A stretch of DNA of 64,000 bases from Vibrio bivalvicida (GCF_001399455.2 NZ_LLEI02000032.1:423566-487565), one strand, 5' to 3'. Shown: positions 38,764 through 49,136, counted from the stretch's first letter. Numbers and translations: made by a program. Notes: generated by a model not told the origin, from the letters alone.

Positions 38764-38795
38764 GCACTTTAACTCACTTCGATGAGTTAAAGTGC
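38764..38795 (+). terminator. Strong stem-loop after the copA operon
   Basis: Perfect 13-bp stem GCACTTTAACTCA with loop CTTCGA, 26 bp after the DUF411 stop. No T-run follows, so it may be rho-dependent or an mRNA end stabiliser. Confidence 0.65.
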
Positions 38796-39007
38796 AATGA
38801 ACTACTGAATAAAATCATAGACATAGATCTAAAATCACATCAAATGTAACTACATTCACTTTTGTTTTTCGCATTATTTCTCTTACTCAGATAGCTTTCC
38901 CATCAACTTGACGACGTCTTGACAACGACGGATGCTGAAAACAAAACCATTGTTGATAAACTTGTAACGCATCGAGTTTCTCAAAAATAATACAACAACA
39001 TTTACTT

Positions 39008-40579
39008 ATGAAGAGATCTATAAGTCGGAAGAATATTTTTGTAGAATGCGCGGCGTCACTCCGCTCACCCGGTACTCGTATGAACTTACTCGCTCAAGCT
39101 AAGCAAAACGGCAAAAATATCGCCATTGCTCACCTAATTTACGACCCTACGCATAAAACGCTAACCAATGGCATTGATGAGGTTGCACTAGAACCTCGTA
39201 ACATCGCCTTACTGGAAGTGTTATTATCTAATGTGGGTGAACCAACCTCAATTGAGCAATTCATCGAACAAGTATGGGAAAATCAATACATTTCAAAGAA
39301 TGTTGTGACCAATCGTATTAGTTTACTGCGTAACTTATTACGAGAAAACGTCCCAGAGATTGATTCAACAAAGCTTATCGTGACCTACCCGAAACGGGGC
39401 TACTACATTCCCAATAGCCATGTACAACTGATGGAATCAACAAGCTCTGAACCGATATCTGACGATCAATCTCCGCTAACAAGCAAAGCTAAGTTCAAAC
39501 CATCGAAACTCTTGCTCTGGATTTTCACTCTGGCTATTACTAGCTTGCTCGCATTAACCATCGTGGTAAATTCATTCTTCGACGTTAAGGTCGAAGCAAA
39601 GGATCAAGCATTATATGTTCCTCAGGTTAGGCTGTTGCTCGATCAGATATCCTCATCGCGACAATCAATGCAAGACGACGCACTCAAGCTCAAAGTTTTG
39701 TTGCTACATGCCTATAGCCATTCGCCTTATATTCATTTAGCAAATATGCGTTCCCCTAGTTACTACTTAATGAGTTTAAGCGAACACCCTAGTTTTCCGG
39801 GCTCAGATGCTCTTAGTGATTCGGATTATAAGCTAACCTTTAACCTTATAAAGGACACAGGAACAACGGATAAGCTAGAGGCCATCCTTTATCACTCTGC
39901 CTCTGCGCGTGTTGCTTGGCGTAATCTGTATACACTGGAAAACAACAAGTTAGTAAAGGCTGTCAACCAACTCAACTCTGATTTAACTGAATATTTTAAG
40001 TTGCCTACTCCCATCATCAAGATTAAGAAAAAGCTGAAAACATCCCTAAGCCAAATGTCAGAAACTGCATTTGATAAGCTAATTGACCAAAAGATGAGTG
40101 GTGCTGAAATCAGTTTTTATACTCGGGAACTGCTGTTTAGCGATCAGCCTTCTGATGTATTGCGTCAGTGGATTGATAAAGTTAAACAGAGCACGCCAAC
40201 CCCCTCTCCAGAGCTGCATATGTTGTTGGCTCTCCTCACCTATCGCTCAGGGGACATCGAGAAAAGTCTGCAAATGTTGCAAAGAGAATATGTCGCGGAA
40301 ATTCCGAGCAACGCCTTGATATTAATGCTGCAAGCAAACATTAGCCGCAATAAGAACAATACCGAACAGTATTTAAGTAGCTATTTAAAAGCAACCGCCG
40401 CGCTCACTATTAGTATTCCTTCAAAGCAAGTATTAGCACATTATTCTAGCACCAATAAGCAAGCGGCTTGTTTGGACCTATGGAAGGATGCCTTGTCAAA
40501 CATAGAGTATATACACATGCCAAACAGCATACTTTGGCAAGGAATAGAACGTTTCTGCACCCCAATCAAAACCGCATAA
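39008..40579 (+). CDS. Membrane-anchored winged-helix (ToxR/CadC-like) regulator
   Basis: 523-residue predicted one-component regulator. A cytoplasmic OmpR/PhoB-type winged-helix domain (about residues 38-136, with LEPRNIALLEVLL, SKNVVTNRISLLRNLL and TYPKRGYYIP) is followed by a Ser/Lys linker, one transmembrane helix (about 168-190) and a large periplasmic part of about 330 residues. The C-terminal region has TPR-like helices (ELHMLLALLTYRSGDIEKSL). An internal ATG at 39080 is an alternative start; neither has a clear Shine-Dalgarno. Its target and stimulus are unknown; neighbours are copA and a KdgM-type porin. Confidence 0.82.
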   Translation: MKRSISRKNIFVECAASLRSPGTRMNLLAQAKQNGKNIAIAHLIYDPTHKTLTNGIDEVALEPRNIALLEVLLSNVGEPTSIEQFIEQVWENQYISKNVVTNRISLLRNLLRENVPEIDSTKLIVTYPKRGYYIPNSHVQLMESTSSEPISDDQSPLTSKAKFKPSKLLLWIFTLAITSLLALTIVVNSFFDVKVEAKDQALYVPQVRLLLDQISSSRQSMQDDALKLKVLLLHAYSHSPYIHLANMRSPSYYLMSLSEHPSFPGSDALSDSDYKLTFNLIKDTGTTDKLEAILYHSASARVAWRNLYTLENNKLVKAVNQLNSDLTEYFKLPTPIIKIKKKLKTSLSQMSETAFDKLIDQKMSGAEISFYTRELLFSDQPSDVLRQWIDKVKQSTPTPSPELHMLLALLTYRSGDIEKSLQMLQREYVAEIPSNALILMLQANISRNKNNTEQYLSSYLKATAALTISIPSKQVLAHYSSTNKQAACLDLWKDALSNIEYIHMPNSILWQGIERFCTPIKTA

Positions 40580-40586
40580 AACGGGT

Positions 40587-40610
40587 AAGGCCCAGCAAAA
40601 TCTGGGCCTT
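40587..40610. terminator. Bidirectional terminator between regulator and kdgM-type gene
   Basis: AAGGCCCAG/CTGGGCCTT stem with loop CAAAAT between convergent genes; T-runs are weak on both sides. Confidence 0.75.
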
Positions 40611-40637
40611 AATCTAGGACAGTAGATTTAGAGTTGA

Positions 40638-41324
40638 TTAGAAGCCGTAAGAAGCACCGAATACGAATGCAGTGTTCTCTTTCTTATCTGAACCATCTAG
40701 ATTTTTCGCGCCATGACCTTGGCTACGCAACTCAAAGTATGGTTGTACACCTTCACGAGTCCAAGTAGCACGAAACTCATGGTCCATAGTGTTCTCGGCT
40801 TCATCGCTGCGTACGTAAACGTTGTTGTACGCGAGTGTAAGAGGCATATCCCCTACTGCGTAACCAATACGGTTATCAAAACGTAGCTGATCGTTGTCGC
40901 TGTTCTTAACGTTGTGGTAACGAGTACGATTACTTAGCGCAAGACCATTGTCGAAGTTGTAGCCGATTTTCACTAGTGGACGGTTTTGCACAGTTTCACC
41001 ATTGTTCAATAAGTGGTGGTAACCTGCTGCAACCCATAAGTTGTCATTGATTGAATAGCTTTGCTCAATACCCAGTGTGATATAAGGCGTAGTCCCTTTA
41101 CCCTCGTTAAACTCACCTTCGTAGCTGCCGATTGAAATACCATCAAACTCAGTTAGTAACGTTGTGCCTGTATCAAATGTATGGCCAGCTTCAAGTGTTG
41201 AAGTCGCGTTTGGATTTTTATTTTCGCTATGGAATTGAACGTTACCTGTTACGTAAGAAGAACCCGCGTACGCTGTTGATGCAAAAGCAAGTGAAAGTGC
41301 GCTAAGAGTCAGTAATTTTTTCAT
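40638..41324 (-). CDS. Oligogalacturonate-specific porin KdgM family
   Basis: 228-residue outer-membrane protein with a Sec signal MKKLLTLSALSLAFASTAYA. The mature part is a small beta-barrel of short aromatic strands (YHHLLNNGETVQNRPLVKIGYNF, LRFDNRIGYAVG) ending AFVFGASYGF, as in KdgM/NanC-type monomeric porins for acidic oligosaccharides. Substrate could be pectin- or alginate-derived; nothing nearby decides this. Confidence 0.82.
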   Translation of the reverse strand: MKKLLTLSALSLAFASTAYAGSSYVTGNVQFHSENKNPNATSTLEAGHTFDTGTTLLTEFDGISIGSYEGEFNEGKGTTPYITLGIEQSYSINDNLWVAAGYHHLLNNGETVQNRPLVKIGYNFDNGLALSNRTRYHNVKNSDNDQLRFDNRIGYAVGDMPLTLAYNNVYVRSDEAENTMDHEFRATWTREGVQPYFELRSQGHGAKNLDGSDKKENTAFVFGASYGF

Positions 41325-41754
41325 TGTATTCTGCCTTTAATACTAAAATGTGTTGCGGTTATATCTGGGTATTTCTTTACCGTTAACCGCAAAATTGGGT
41401 TGCCTCCCTGGCTTGGCAGTCATAATGTCGGATTTAATTCACTATAAAAAATTAATCCATTTCTTGTGCGACACACTTCACTGTGAAAAATGAAAAATAA
41501 ATTTAACTCTTAATATTCATACACTTGTAAAAACACAAAAAATAATAAAGCCAATTTTGGTGATCAATATCACTCGACAATTTGGTATTGACCATAATAA
41601 CAGTAGCTAGCTCACACTACTTTTAGCTTTTGGTTGTTTTCCAATAATAATAATCTGATCTTGATCACCAAAACATCGCGCTGGCGATTAACTGAAAAAT
41701 GCGTTGCTTACGAGTAATACTGAGAATTTGACGTTACGCCAAATTTCACAAGGC
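41325..41754. other. Long upstream region of the kdgM-type porin
   Basis: About 430 bp with no gene. It is AT-rich and contains GTGATCAATATCAC (41560-41573), which fits the CRP core GTGA-N6-TCAC, and a second TGATCTTGATCACC near 41655-41670. Catabolite control of a sugar porin would make sense, but the distance to the ATG is large. Confidence 0.4.
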
Positions 41755-41781
41755 ACAAAAAAGGCCGCTTTAGCGACCCTA
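41755..41781 (-). terminator. Terminator after hemH
   Basis: GGTCGCT/AGCGGCC stem (one T:G pair) followed by TTTTTTG on the minus strand, 25 bp after the stop. Confidence 0.85.
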
Positions 41782-41805
41782 AAAAAAATGGAAATTTGCC
41801 ATTAA

Positions 41806-42765
41806 TTAATGACGAGTAATCAACTCAGCCATCATTTGAATGTGGAGTTCATCATCATTTAGGCAAGGAATGTAGGTAAACTTCTCACCGCCGTGCTCCA
41901 CATACAGCTCTCTGCATTGCTCAGAGAGTTCTTCCAATGTTTCAAGGCAATCAACAGAAAAGGCAGGTGCCAAAATATCAAGCTTTTTGATACCTTTACC
42001 CGGCAGTTTCTCAAGAGTTTTATCTGTATAAGGTTGCAGCCACTCCTCGCGACCAAAACGAGATTGATAAGTCATACCGATCTGGTTAGGAGCTAAGCCT
42101 AACTCTCGGGCAAGAAGAGTTGTAGTTCGATCGCAATGCTGAGGATAAATATCACCGTTGTCCGCATAGCGCTTAGGTATACCGTGGTACGAACAAAGCA
42201 GGTAATCCCCTTTGCCGTTTTCTTGCCAAGAGCGTTTTACACTTTCAGCCAGCGCCTTGATATACAGTGGGTGTTGGTGATAGTCACTAATAAACTGGTA
42301 GCTCGGTATCATTGGTAGTTGCTTAAACGCGTTCGTTAAACCATCGGATACTGCTGCCGTCGTGGTTCCCGAGTACTGAGGGTAAAGAGGCAATACGATA
42401 ACGTCCTCGACTCCTTGTGCAAGCAGGGCTTCTAAGCCAGATTTAAGACTTGGATTTCCATAAGTCATGCCTAACTCAACCGGAATATCAACCTGCTCTC
42501 TGAGCTTCTCAACTTGCTTCTTTGAGTAAACAAGAAGTGGAGAGCCTTCTTCCATCCAAACGCTTTGATACAACTTCGCTACTTTGGGAGCGCGAATAGG
42601 CAAAATCACACCATGCAAAATTGGACACCATAGCCAACGTGTCATATCGACGACACGTTTATCATGAAGAAACTGACTTAAAAAGCGCTTAACCGCAGGA
42701 GCGGTTGCTTCATCTGGCGTACCTAAGTTAACGAGTAGTACACCTTGTTTTTTGTTATTTTGCAT
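41806..42765 (-). CDS. hemH: Ferrochelatase
   Basis: Inserts Fe(II) into protoporphyrin IX, the last step of haem synthesis. The 319-residue protein has the N-terminal [20 protein letters not shown], the central SYHGIPKRY with the catalytic His, and the C-terminal [11 protein letters not shown] with the conserved Glu. The ATG at 42765 follows aggaag. It is next to adk in the common gammaproteobacterial order. Confidence 0.97.
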   Translation of the reverse strand: MQNNKKQGVLLVNLGTPDEATAPAVKRFLSQFLHDKRVVDMTRWLWCPILHGVILPIRAPKVAKLYQSVWMEEGSPLLVYSKKQVEKLREQVDIPVELGMTYGNPSLKSGLEALLAQGVEDVIVLPLYPQYSGTTTAAVSDGLTNAFKQLPMIPSYQFISDYHQHPLYIKALAESVKRSWQENGKGDYLLCSYHGIPKRYADNGDIYPQHCDRTTTLLARELGLAPNQIGMTYQSRFGREEWLQPYTDKTLEKLPGKGIKKLDILAPAFSVDCLETLEELSEQCRELYVEHGGEKFTYIPCLNDDELHIQMMAELITRH

Positions 42766-42830
42766 AGCTTCCTATCGACACTAAAAAGGCTCTCTACGTA
42801 CCTATCTCAGAATTGGATCAAACTAAGAGC

Positions 42831-42858
42831 ATAAAAAAAACGACCCCAAAGAGGATCG
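42831..42858 (-). terminator. Terminator after adk
   Basis: CGATCCTC/GGGGTCG imperfect stem followed by eight T residues on the minus strand, 40 bp after the adk stop. Confidence 0.85.
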
Positions 42859-42897
42859 CTTCACTATAACAAATTTTCAAAATTCGCAGTTAGCTAT

Positions 42898-43569
<672 letters not shown>

Positions 43570-43570
43570 T

Positions 43571-43636
43571 TATACCGAAGCTCACTATGGCGTTACCACA
43601 TGAACATGTCTTGGACTCACGGTAAGTTTCGGTATA
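43571..43636 (-). promoter_or_regulatory. Long inverted repeat in the adk leader region
   Basis: TATACCGAA at 43571-43579 pairs with TTCGGTATA at 43628-43636, and inside TTACC (about 43593) pairs with GGTAA (about 43621). It begins 28 bp before the adk ATG. It could be an mRNA leader structure or an operator dyad; nothing decides which. Confidence 0.5.
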
Positions 43637-43659
43637 ACTGTTCTACAGTTAACAATAAA

Positions 43660-43684
43660 GCAGGCGTGCACATTACACGCCTGC
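43660..43684. other. Strong hairpin between htpG and adk
   Basis: Perfect 9-bp stem GCAGGCGTG/CACGCCTGC with a 7-nt loop. On the minus strand it is followed by TTTATTG, so it may be a second terminator behind htpG. The rest of the 316-bp gap shows no gene. Confidence 0.55.
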
Positions 43685-43814
43685 TCATTTGGTTTCAAGA
43701 TTGCATTCTATCATACAATTTCAAACCAAAGCGCTAATTACGACTAAAGAATGCTTAAACACTCACACAAGCCTGCAACTTCGCGCGTTTTTATTCACGA
43801 TTAACGCAAATAAA

Positions 43815-43843
43815 TCAAAAAGCCCGCAAAATGCGAGCTTTTT
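43815..43843 (-). terminator. Terminator after htpG
   Basis: AGCTCGCA/TGCGGGCT stem, loop TTT, then TTTTTG on the minus strand, 16 bp after the stop. Confidence 0.9.
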
Positions 43844-43858
43844 GACGGTTTTAAACTA

Positions 43859-45763
43859 TTAGCCCTTAGTCAAAAGGGTGTTGATTGCGCCTAAGAACTG
43901 AGATGGATCTTCCATCGAACCACGTTCAGCTAACATAGCTTGACCAAGCAGTACCTCGACCCAACGACCGAAAGCTTCTTCGTCGGCTTCATCGGCCATT
44001 TGCTTAACTAGCTCATGCTCCGGGTTGATTTCAAAGATGTATTTTACCTCAGGAGCTGCTTGGCCTGCCGCTTCAAGCAGCTTCGCCATTTGTGTGCCCA
44101 TCTCGAAATCGTCAGTAACTACGACCGCAGGCGTTGTTGCTAACTTAAAGGTAGTACGGACTTCTTTAACGCGATCGCCTAAATAATCTTTTGTGCGTTC
44201 AACAACAGATTTGAACTCTTCTTCCGTCTCTTTTTGCTTCTCTTTTTCTGCTTCGTCTTCAAACTTGCTCAGATCAAGGCCCGCTTTAGTGATTGACTGG
44301 AACTGCTTACCATCAAACTCAGTAAGATAATTCATTAGCCACTCATCAATACGGTCAAACATCAGAATAACTTCAATGCCTTTCGCTTTGAACTGCTCTA
44401 AGTGAGGGCTGTTCTTAGCTGCTGCGTAGCTATCTGCGGTCAGGTAGAAGATCTTATCTTGATCTTCTTTCATACGCTCAACGTATGACGCTAAGCCAAC
44501 TGTTTGTTCAGCAGAATCGAATTCGGTAGATGCAAAACGAAGTAATGCAGCAACTTTCTCTTTGTTGCTCATATCTTCAGCTGGACCTTCTTTTAGCACC
44601 AAACCAAACTCTTTCCAGAATGATTGGTACTTCTCTTCGTCGTTCTTCGCCATTCGCTCAAGCATGGTAAGAACCCGCTTAGTACAAGCGTTACGTAGAG
44701 ATTGCGTTACCTTGTTGTCTTGCAAGATTTCACGTGACACATTAAGTGGCAGATCATTCGAATCGATTAAGCCGCGAACGAACCGCAGGTAAGATGGCAT
44801 GAACTGCTCTGCGTCATCCATGATAAACACACGCTGCACGTACAGTTTAAGACCTGATTTGTGGTCACGATTCATCATGTCCCATGGCGCTTTCGCTGGG
44901 ATGTACAGCAAACTTGTGTAGTCGTTCTTACCTTCTACACGGTTGTGACTCCATACCAATGGATCGGCGAAGTCATGCGATACGTGCTTATAAAACTCTT
45001 GGTACTCTTCTTCTGAAATATCAGTTTTGTTACGCGTCCAAAGTGCCTGAGCTTTGTTAATTTGCTCCCACTTCTTCTCACCAGTTTCTTTACCTTCTTC
45101 ATCACGTTCAGCGGTTAGAATCGCTACGGGAATGCCGATGTGATCAGAGTACTTGCTGATAACTTCACGTAAACGCCACTCATTAAGGAACTCTTTACCT
45201 TCATCGCGCATATGGAGAATGATATCTGTACCGCGAGTCTCTTTTTGGATGGTTTCAATGGTATATTCACCTTCGCCCGAAGAGTGCCATTGAACCGCTT
45301 GTTGAGAATCTAAACCGGCAGATCGAGTGCGAACCGTTACGGCGTCTGCGACGATAAATGCCGAGTAGAAGCCAACACCAAATTGACCAATTAACTGCGA
45401 GTCTTTCGATTGGTCTTCAGACAGTTTAGAGAAGAATTCAGCGGTGCCAGATTTAGCAATGGTGCCTAGATGTTCAATAACATCATCGCGGCTCATACCA
45501 ATACCATTGTCCGAAATCGTTAGCGTATTTGCCTCTTCATCGAAACTAAGCTTTACCCCTAGGTCGGCATCACCTTGGTAAAGCTCAGAGTTTGACAGTG
45601 CTTGAAAACGCAGTTTGTCAGAAGCGTCAGACGCATTAGAAATCAGCTCGCGCAGAAAAATCTCTTTGTTTGAGTAAAGAGAATGAATCATAAGGTGAAG
45701 TAATTGTTTTACTTCTGACTGAAAGCCACGAGTTTCTTTGTTTTGTGTTGCTGTTTCGCTCAT
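43859..45763 (-). CDS. htpG: Molecular chaperone HtpG (Hsp90)
   Basis: ATP-dependent Hsp90 chaperone, 634 residues starting [20 protein letters not shown]. The start at 45763 is chosen because the longer reading adds non-family residues over the promoter. GHKL ATPase motifs are visible: [22 protein letters not shown] and [11 protein letters not shown]. It is divergent from toxR, the conserved Vibrio arrangement. Confidence 0.97.
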   Translation of the reverse strand: MSETATQNKETRGFQSEVKQLLHLMIHSLYSNKEIFLRELISNASDASDKLRFQALSNSELYQGDADLGVKLSFDEEANTLTISDNGIGMSRDDVIEHLGTIAKSGTAEFFSKLSEDQSKDSQLIGQFGVGFYSAFIVADAVTVRTRSAGLDSQQAVQWHSSGEGEYTIETIQKETRGTDIILHMRDEGKEFLNEWRLREVISKYSDHIGIPVAILTAERDEEGKETGEKKWEQINKAQALWTRNKTDISEEEYQEFYKHVSHDFADPLVWSHNRVEGKNDYTSLLYIPAKAPWDMMNRDHKSGLKLYVQRVFIMDDAEQFMPSYLRFVRGLIDSNDLPLNVSREILQDNKVTQSLRNACTKRVLTMLERMAKNDEEKYQSFWKEFGLVLKEGPAEDMSNKEKVAALLRFASTEFDSAEQTVGLASYVERMKEDQDKIFYLTADSYAAAKNSPHLEQFKAKGIEVILMFDRIDEWLMNYLTEFDGKQFQSITKAGLDLSKFEDEAEKEKQKETEEEFKSVVERTKDYLGDRVKEVRTTFKLATTPAVVVTDDFEMGTQMAKLLEAAGQAAPEVKYIFEINPEHELVKQMADEADEEAFGRWVEVLLGQAMLAERGSMEDPSQFLGAINTLLTKG

Positions 45764-45843
45764 GATAACTCCATAAGTTCTATACTTATCAAGCCAATAC
45801 ATTCATAATGACAATGTTTATTTTGGCCTTAATCTGCCAATTA

Positions 45844-45872
45844 ACATGAGGGTGACAAATGTAAATTCAAGG
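45844..45872 (-). promoter_or_regulatory. Heat-shock (sigma-32) promoter of htpG
   Basis: On the minus strand CCTTGAAT, about 12 bp, CCCTCATGT, against the consensus CTTGAAA-N11..16-CCCCATNT. It is 80 bp before the htpG ATG. Confidence 0.75.
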
Positions 45873-46029
45873 TCAATAATCATAAAAACAGTGTTTTTTT
45901 TGTTTTATTTTGACTATCCTTCACCACGCCAAAAACTCAAAAAATATAAACTGATTTTGATTAAGTTAGTTGTATTGAGCGCTTTAACAACTTAACTGTC
46001 TGAAACCTCTAATATAGTGGCCGCAATTA

Positions 46030-46896
46030 ATGAGTAACATAGGTACTAAGTTTAATCTTGATAACAGGTTTACCTTTGACCCAAACACCAACTCTCTCGT
46101 CGATAAAGAGAACAACAACGAGCTAATTCGTTTAGGTAGTAACGAAAGCCGTATTCTGCTGTTACTGTGTGAGAAACCAAGTGAAATCGTTTCTCGTAAC
46201 GACCTGCATGACTTTGTCTGGCGTAAGCAAGGTTTCGAGGTTGATGACTCAAGCTTAACTCAGGCGATCTCTACACTGCGAAAGCTACTCAAAGACTCAA
46301 CAAAGTCACCAATGTTTGTGAAAACGGTGCCAAAACGCGGTTATCAACTGATTTGTTCTGTAGAACGTGCAACCACCTTGATGAGCGGAGAAACGCTCAC
46401 AGAGGAAAGCTCTGAGCTGAATGTTGTAGAAACTCCAGAGCAAAACAATACTGAAGAGACAAACGAAACGCCATCGGTTGCAAAACCAGTGAGTACAGTC
46501 AGTGAGGTTACCGAGAGCCAAACTTCAACCAAAAAGAAGAGCCCTCTTACATCTAAGCTACTGATAGTGTTGGCGATACTAATACCATTATATGTCATCT
46601 TGTTTACGAACCCTGCGGAGTCAAAGTTTAGACAGCTCGCTGTATTTGATAACACAGTAGTCAAAGCCCCAGTGAACCACCCAGACTTAAGCAAGTGGTA
46701 TCCTTCTATCGAACAGTGTGTGAAAAAATACAATGAAACACACCTCGATGAGCTAGCACCAGTCGAAGTCATCGCTACGGGCGGTCAGAACAACCAGCTT
46801 ATCCTGAACTACATCCACTCTTTGGATAATTCAGGGGAAAACATCACTCTGCGCATCTTCGCAGAGCAAAAAGATCTCAGTAAAGTTTGCCAGTAG
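46030..46896 (+). CDS. toxR: Transmembrane transcriptional regulator ToxR
   Basis: Inner-membrane one-component activator controlling outer-membrane porins and host or bile responses in Vibrio. The 288-residue protein has an N-terminal winged-helix domain (about 15-110, including FVWRKQGFEVDDSSLTQAI and VKTVPKRGYQL), a variable Glu/Thr-rich linker, a transmembrane helix at about 175-193, and a periplasmic domain with Cys230 and Cys287, likely a disulfide pair. toxS follows after 11 bp. The two ToxR-type porins in this window are plausible targets. Confidence 0.96.
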   Translation: MSNIGTKFNLDNRFTFDPNTNSLVDKENNNELIRLGSNESRILLLLCEKPSEIVSRNDLHDFVWRKQGFEVDDSSLTQAISTLRKLLKDSTKSPMFVKTVPKRGYQLICSVERATTLMSGETLTEESSELNVVETPEQNNTEETNETPSVAKPVSTVSEVTESQTSTKKKSPLTSKLLIVLAILIPLYVILFTNPAESKFRQLAVFDNTVVKAPVNHPDLSKWYPSIEQCVKKYNETHLDELAPVEVIATGGQNNQLILNYIHSLDNSGENITLRIFAEQKDLSKVCQ

Positions 46897-46907
46897 GAGT
46901 TGACCTG

Positions 46908-47423
46908 ATGAATCAAAAAATTGCAGCTAGCCTACTTGTTTTATCCAGCGTATTTAGCGCTTGGTTGTACTGGGGAAGTGACTTAAAGGTTGAACAGGTG
47001 CTCACTTCAAAAGAGTGGCAATCTAAAATGGTTACTGTCATCACGGAGCCGCTTCAAGAAAAATCTGTAGGCTCACTTCGCAAAGTCGATGTGGTTTCAA
47101 ACGTAAAGTATTTGCCGAACAATACATATATTCGCGTTGCTACCGTACGTTTATATCCATACAACGCCAAAACAGAGAGTGTTATCAATATTTCTGAAAC
47201 TGGAGAGTGGGATATCAGCGACAATTACTTATTGGTCTCCCCAACCGAGTTTAAAGATGTTTCTTCCGCTCAAAGCAAAGACTTTACTAAAGAACAATTA
47301 GACCTTATTACTCAAATCTTTAAGATGGACGCTCAGCAGAGCCGACGAATTGATATTGTTAATGGCAAGACACTGCTACTCACCAGTTTAAGCCACGGCT
47401 CTACTGTTCTTTTTTCTAACTAA
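46908..47423 (+). CDS. toxS: ToxR-stabilising membrane protein ToxS
   Basis: 171-residue protein with one N-terminal membrane segment (MNQKIAASLLVLSSVFSAWLYWG) and a periplasmic domain that protects and activates ToxR. The ATG at 46908 follows TAGGAG; the longer reading starts inside toxR. The LYPYNAKTESVINISETGEWDISDNYLL core is family sequence. A terminator follows directly. Confidence 0.95.
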   Translation: MNQKIAASLLVLSSVFSAWLYWGSDLKVEQVLTSKEWQSKMVTVITEPLQEKSVGSLRKVDVVSNVKYLPNNTYIRVATVRLYPYNAKTESVINISETGEWDISDNYLLVSPTEFKDVSSAQSKDFTKEQLDLITQIFKMDAQQSRRIDIVNGKTLLLTSLSHGSTVLFSN

Positions 47424-47429
47424 TTTAAT

Positions 47430-47453
47430 AAAGGGGCAAGATGCCCCTTTTTT
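47430..47453 (+). terminator. Terminator after toxS, overlapping the next start codon
   Basis: AAAGGGGCA/TGCCCCTTT, loop AGA, then further T residues. Its left arm doubles as the AAGGGG Shine-Dalgarno and its right arm contains the first ATG of the next gene (47441). Confidence 0.9.
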
Positions 47454-48214
47454 ATGCTATGGATTGGGTAAATACACTCGGCTTATTTCTGGGGTCACTG
47501 ACCGCCAACACCCTTGCTTCTCTCTCAGGAGGGGGCGCTGGCCTACTGCAATTCCCTTTATTGATTTTCTTTGGTCTCCCTTTTTCTATCGCCTTAGCTA
47601 CACACAAGATTGCAAGTGTCGCTCTTGGCCTAGGTGCGGCATACACTCATATCAAACAAAAAAGCTTTAGTTATACAGCGGCTTTGTATCTCATCGGTGT
47701 TGGAAGCTTAGGGGTCATCATCGGCGCTAACATCGTCTTGCTTGTTCCCAGTGCTATCGCAGAGAAACTACTGGGTGGAATGATACTTTGCCTTGGCATA
47801 TATTCACGCCTTAAAAAGCAGCTTGGACAACACGAGCAGCCGCTTAATCGTGATCCAAAAGGTTGGCTTATAGGTGGATTGGGCTTAATGCTGATTGGCA
47901 TTATTAATGGCTCACTGACGGCGGGTTCTGGCCTACTCGTTACGCTATTTCTAATTCGTTGGTTTGGGTACAGCTATAAACAAGCGGTCGCACTAACTAT
48001 GTTGTGTGTTGGCCTATTCTGGAATGGCATTGGGGCGATTGCAATTGTACAAGCTGGTGCTCCTGTCTATTGGCCTTGGTTACCCGCTCTTCTACTCGGA
48101 TCGTTTATCGGTGGCAGCTTAGGGGCTTATCTTACTACTCGCTATAGCAATCAATTGATCAAAATTTTCTTCGAAATCCTGACCTTTACCGTCGGTATTA
48201 AGCTTCTGTTTTAA
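47441..48214 (+). CDS. TSUP (TauE/SafE, DUF81) family permease
   Basis: 257-residue membrane protein with about eight hydrophobic segments. The two TSUP half-repeats are visible: GGGAGLLQFPLLIFFGLPFSIALATHK and GSLTAGSGLLVTLFLIRWFGYSYKQAVALT. The family exports or imports sulfur-containing or organic anions; the substrate is unknown here. I keep the ATG at 47441 because it has an AAGGGG Shine-Dalgarno, though both lie in the toxS terminator; ATG 47459 is the alternative. Confidence 0.88.
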   Translation: MPLFYAMDWVNTLGLFLGSLTANTLASLSGGGAGLLQFPLLIFFGLPFSIALATHKIASVALGLGAAYTHIKQKSFSYTAALYLIGVGSLGVIIGANIVLLVPSAIAEKLLGGMILCLGIYSRLKKQLGQHEQPLNRDPKGWLIGGLGLMLIGIINGSLTAGSGLLVTLFLIRWFGYSYKQAVALTMLCVGLFWNGIGAIAIVQAGAPVYWPWLPALLLGSFIGGSLGAYLTTRYSNQLIKIFFEILTFTVGIKLLF

Positions 48215-48224
48215 AGGATAATTT

Positions 48225-48503
48225 ATGGATAAGGCTGTCATTGATATTTATTACTGCCGCCAATGCAACTGGATGTTACGTTCCACTTGGCTCTCTCAAG
48301 AACTGCTGCATACCTTTAGTGAGGAGATAGAGAAAATCTCACTGCACCCAGATACTGGGGGACGCTTTGAAATTCATTGTAATGGCGAGATTGTTTGGGA
48401 ACGAAAACGAGATGGTGGATTCCCAGAAGCCAAAGTATTGAAACAGAAAGTGCGCGATATCATCGACCCAGAGCGCGATTTAGGCCATTCCGACTCCAAA
48501 TAA
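48225..48503 (+). CDS. SelT/SelW/SelH-like thioredoxin-fold protein
   Basis: 92-residue Rdx-family protein. The CxxC motif YYCRQCNW (Cys11, Cys14) replaces the CxxU of selenoprotein W, followed by the typical HPDTGGRFEIHCNGEIVWERKRDGGFPEAKVLKQKVRD. Probably a cytoplasmic redox protein; its substrate is not known. It starts 10 bp after the TSUP gene and is likely co-transcribed. Confidence 0.9.
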   Translation: MDKAVIDIYYCRQCNWMLRSTWLSQELLHTFSEEIEKISLHPDTGGRFEIHCNGEIVWERKRDGGFPEAKVLKQKVRDIIDPERDLGHSDSK

Positions 48504-48527
48504 AAGAAGGCAGCGAGTTTTGCTGCC
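48502..48527. terminator. Hairpin between convergent selW-like and yfcE genes
   Basis: GGCAGC/GCTGCC stem; on the minus strand it is followed by TTCTTTTATTT, so it fits a terminator for yfcE. The plus direction lacks a clear T-run. Confidence 0.7.
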
Positions 48528-48537
48528 GTTGTCGTTG

Positions 48538-49086
48538 CTAGCCAATTAGCGTCGAAACCAATACCTCACCAGAGAATGTGACCACTTTAAGCTCTTTATC
48601 TTCTAGCAAGCCATAACTCGCTGCAAATCCGTCACGTGGAAAGGTAATGGAGCCCGGGTTAAATAGAAACTGTTCGCCATCACGTTCAGCGACTGGGATA
48701 TGGGTATGCCCTTGAGCAATAATATCTCCTTGTTTTAATGGCGGACGCTTGCTTGAATTGTACAGATGACCATGAGTTAGAAACAGACGTTGACCCGATT
48801 CTAGCAATACCCATGCGTAATCCATCATCATTGGAAACGAAAGCAGCATTTGGTCAACTTCGCTATCGCAATTACCGCGCACAGCCACTATCTGATCTGC
48901 ATACTGGTTAAGCAATTCACTCACCGCTGGAGGGTTGTAACCCTCAGGTATAGGGTTACGTGGACCATGATTTAAAATATCCCCCAGCAGAACCAATGTC
49001 TCTGCACCAGACTGTTGATATTCGGCAAGTACTTGTTGGGTTGCAGGCAAACTACCATGCAAGTCAGAGGCAAAAAAGAGTTTCAC
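48538..49086 (-). CDS. yfcE: Metallophosphodiesterase YfcE
   Basis: 182-residue calcineurin-like phosphodiesterase of the MJ0936/YfcE class, active in vitro on phosphodiesters. The metal-binding motifs are SDLHG, GDILNHG, GNCDSE, THGH and GHTH. The cellular substrate is not established. It lies downstream of the DUF1538 operon, 51 bp after the CBS gene, and may be read from it. Confidence 0.93.
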   Translation of the reverse strand: MKLFFASDLHGSLPATQQVLAEYQQSGAETLVLLGDILNHGPRNPIPEGYNPPAVSELLNQYADQIVAVRGNCDSEVDQMLLSFPMMMDYAWVLLESGQRLFLTHGHLYNSSKRPPLKQGDIIAQGHTHIPVAERDGEQFLFNPGSITFPRDGFAASYGLLEDKELKVVTFSGEVLVSTLIG

Positions 49087-49136
49087 GACATCATCTCCTC
49101 AAAAATAATGAGGAGATTTTACCGACTCTATGACCT

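Noticed and set aside
46070..46772. Long minus-strand open frames opposite toxR
   Set aside because: They are antisense to an intact, recognised toxR and have low-complexity composition caused by the Glu/Thr-rich linker.
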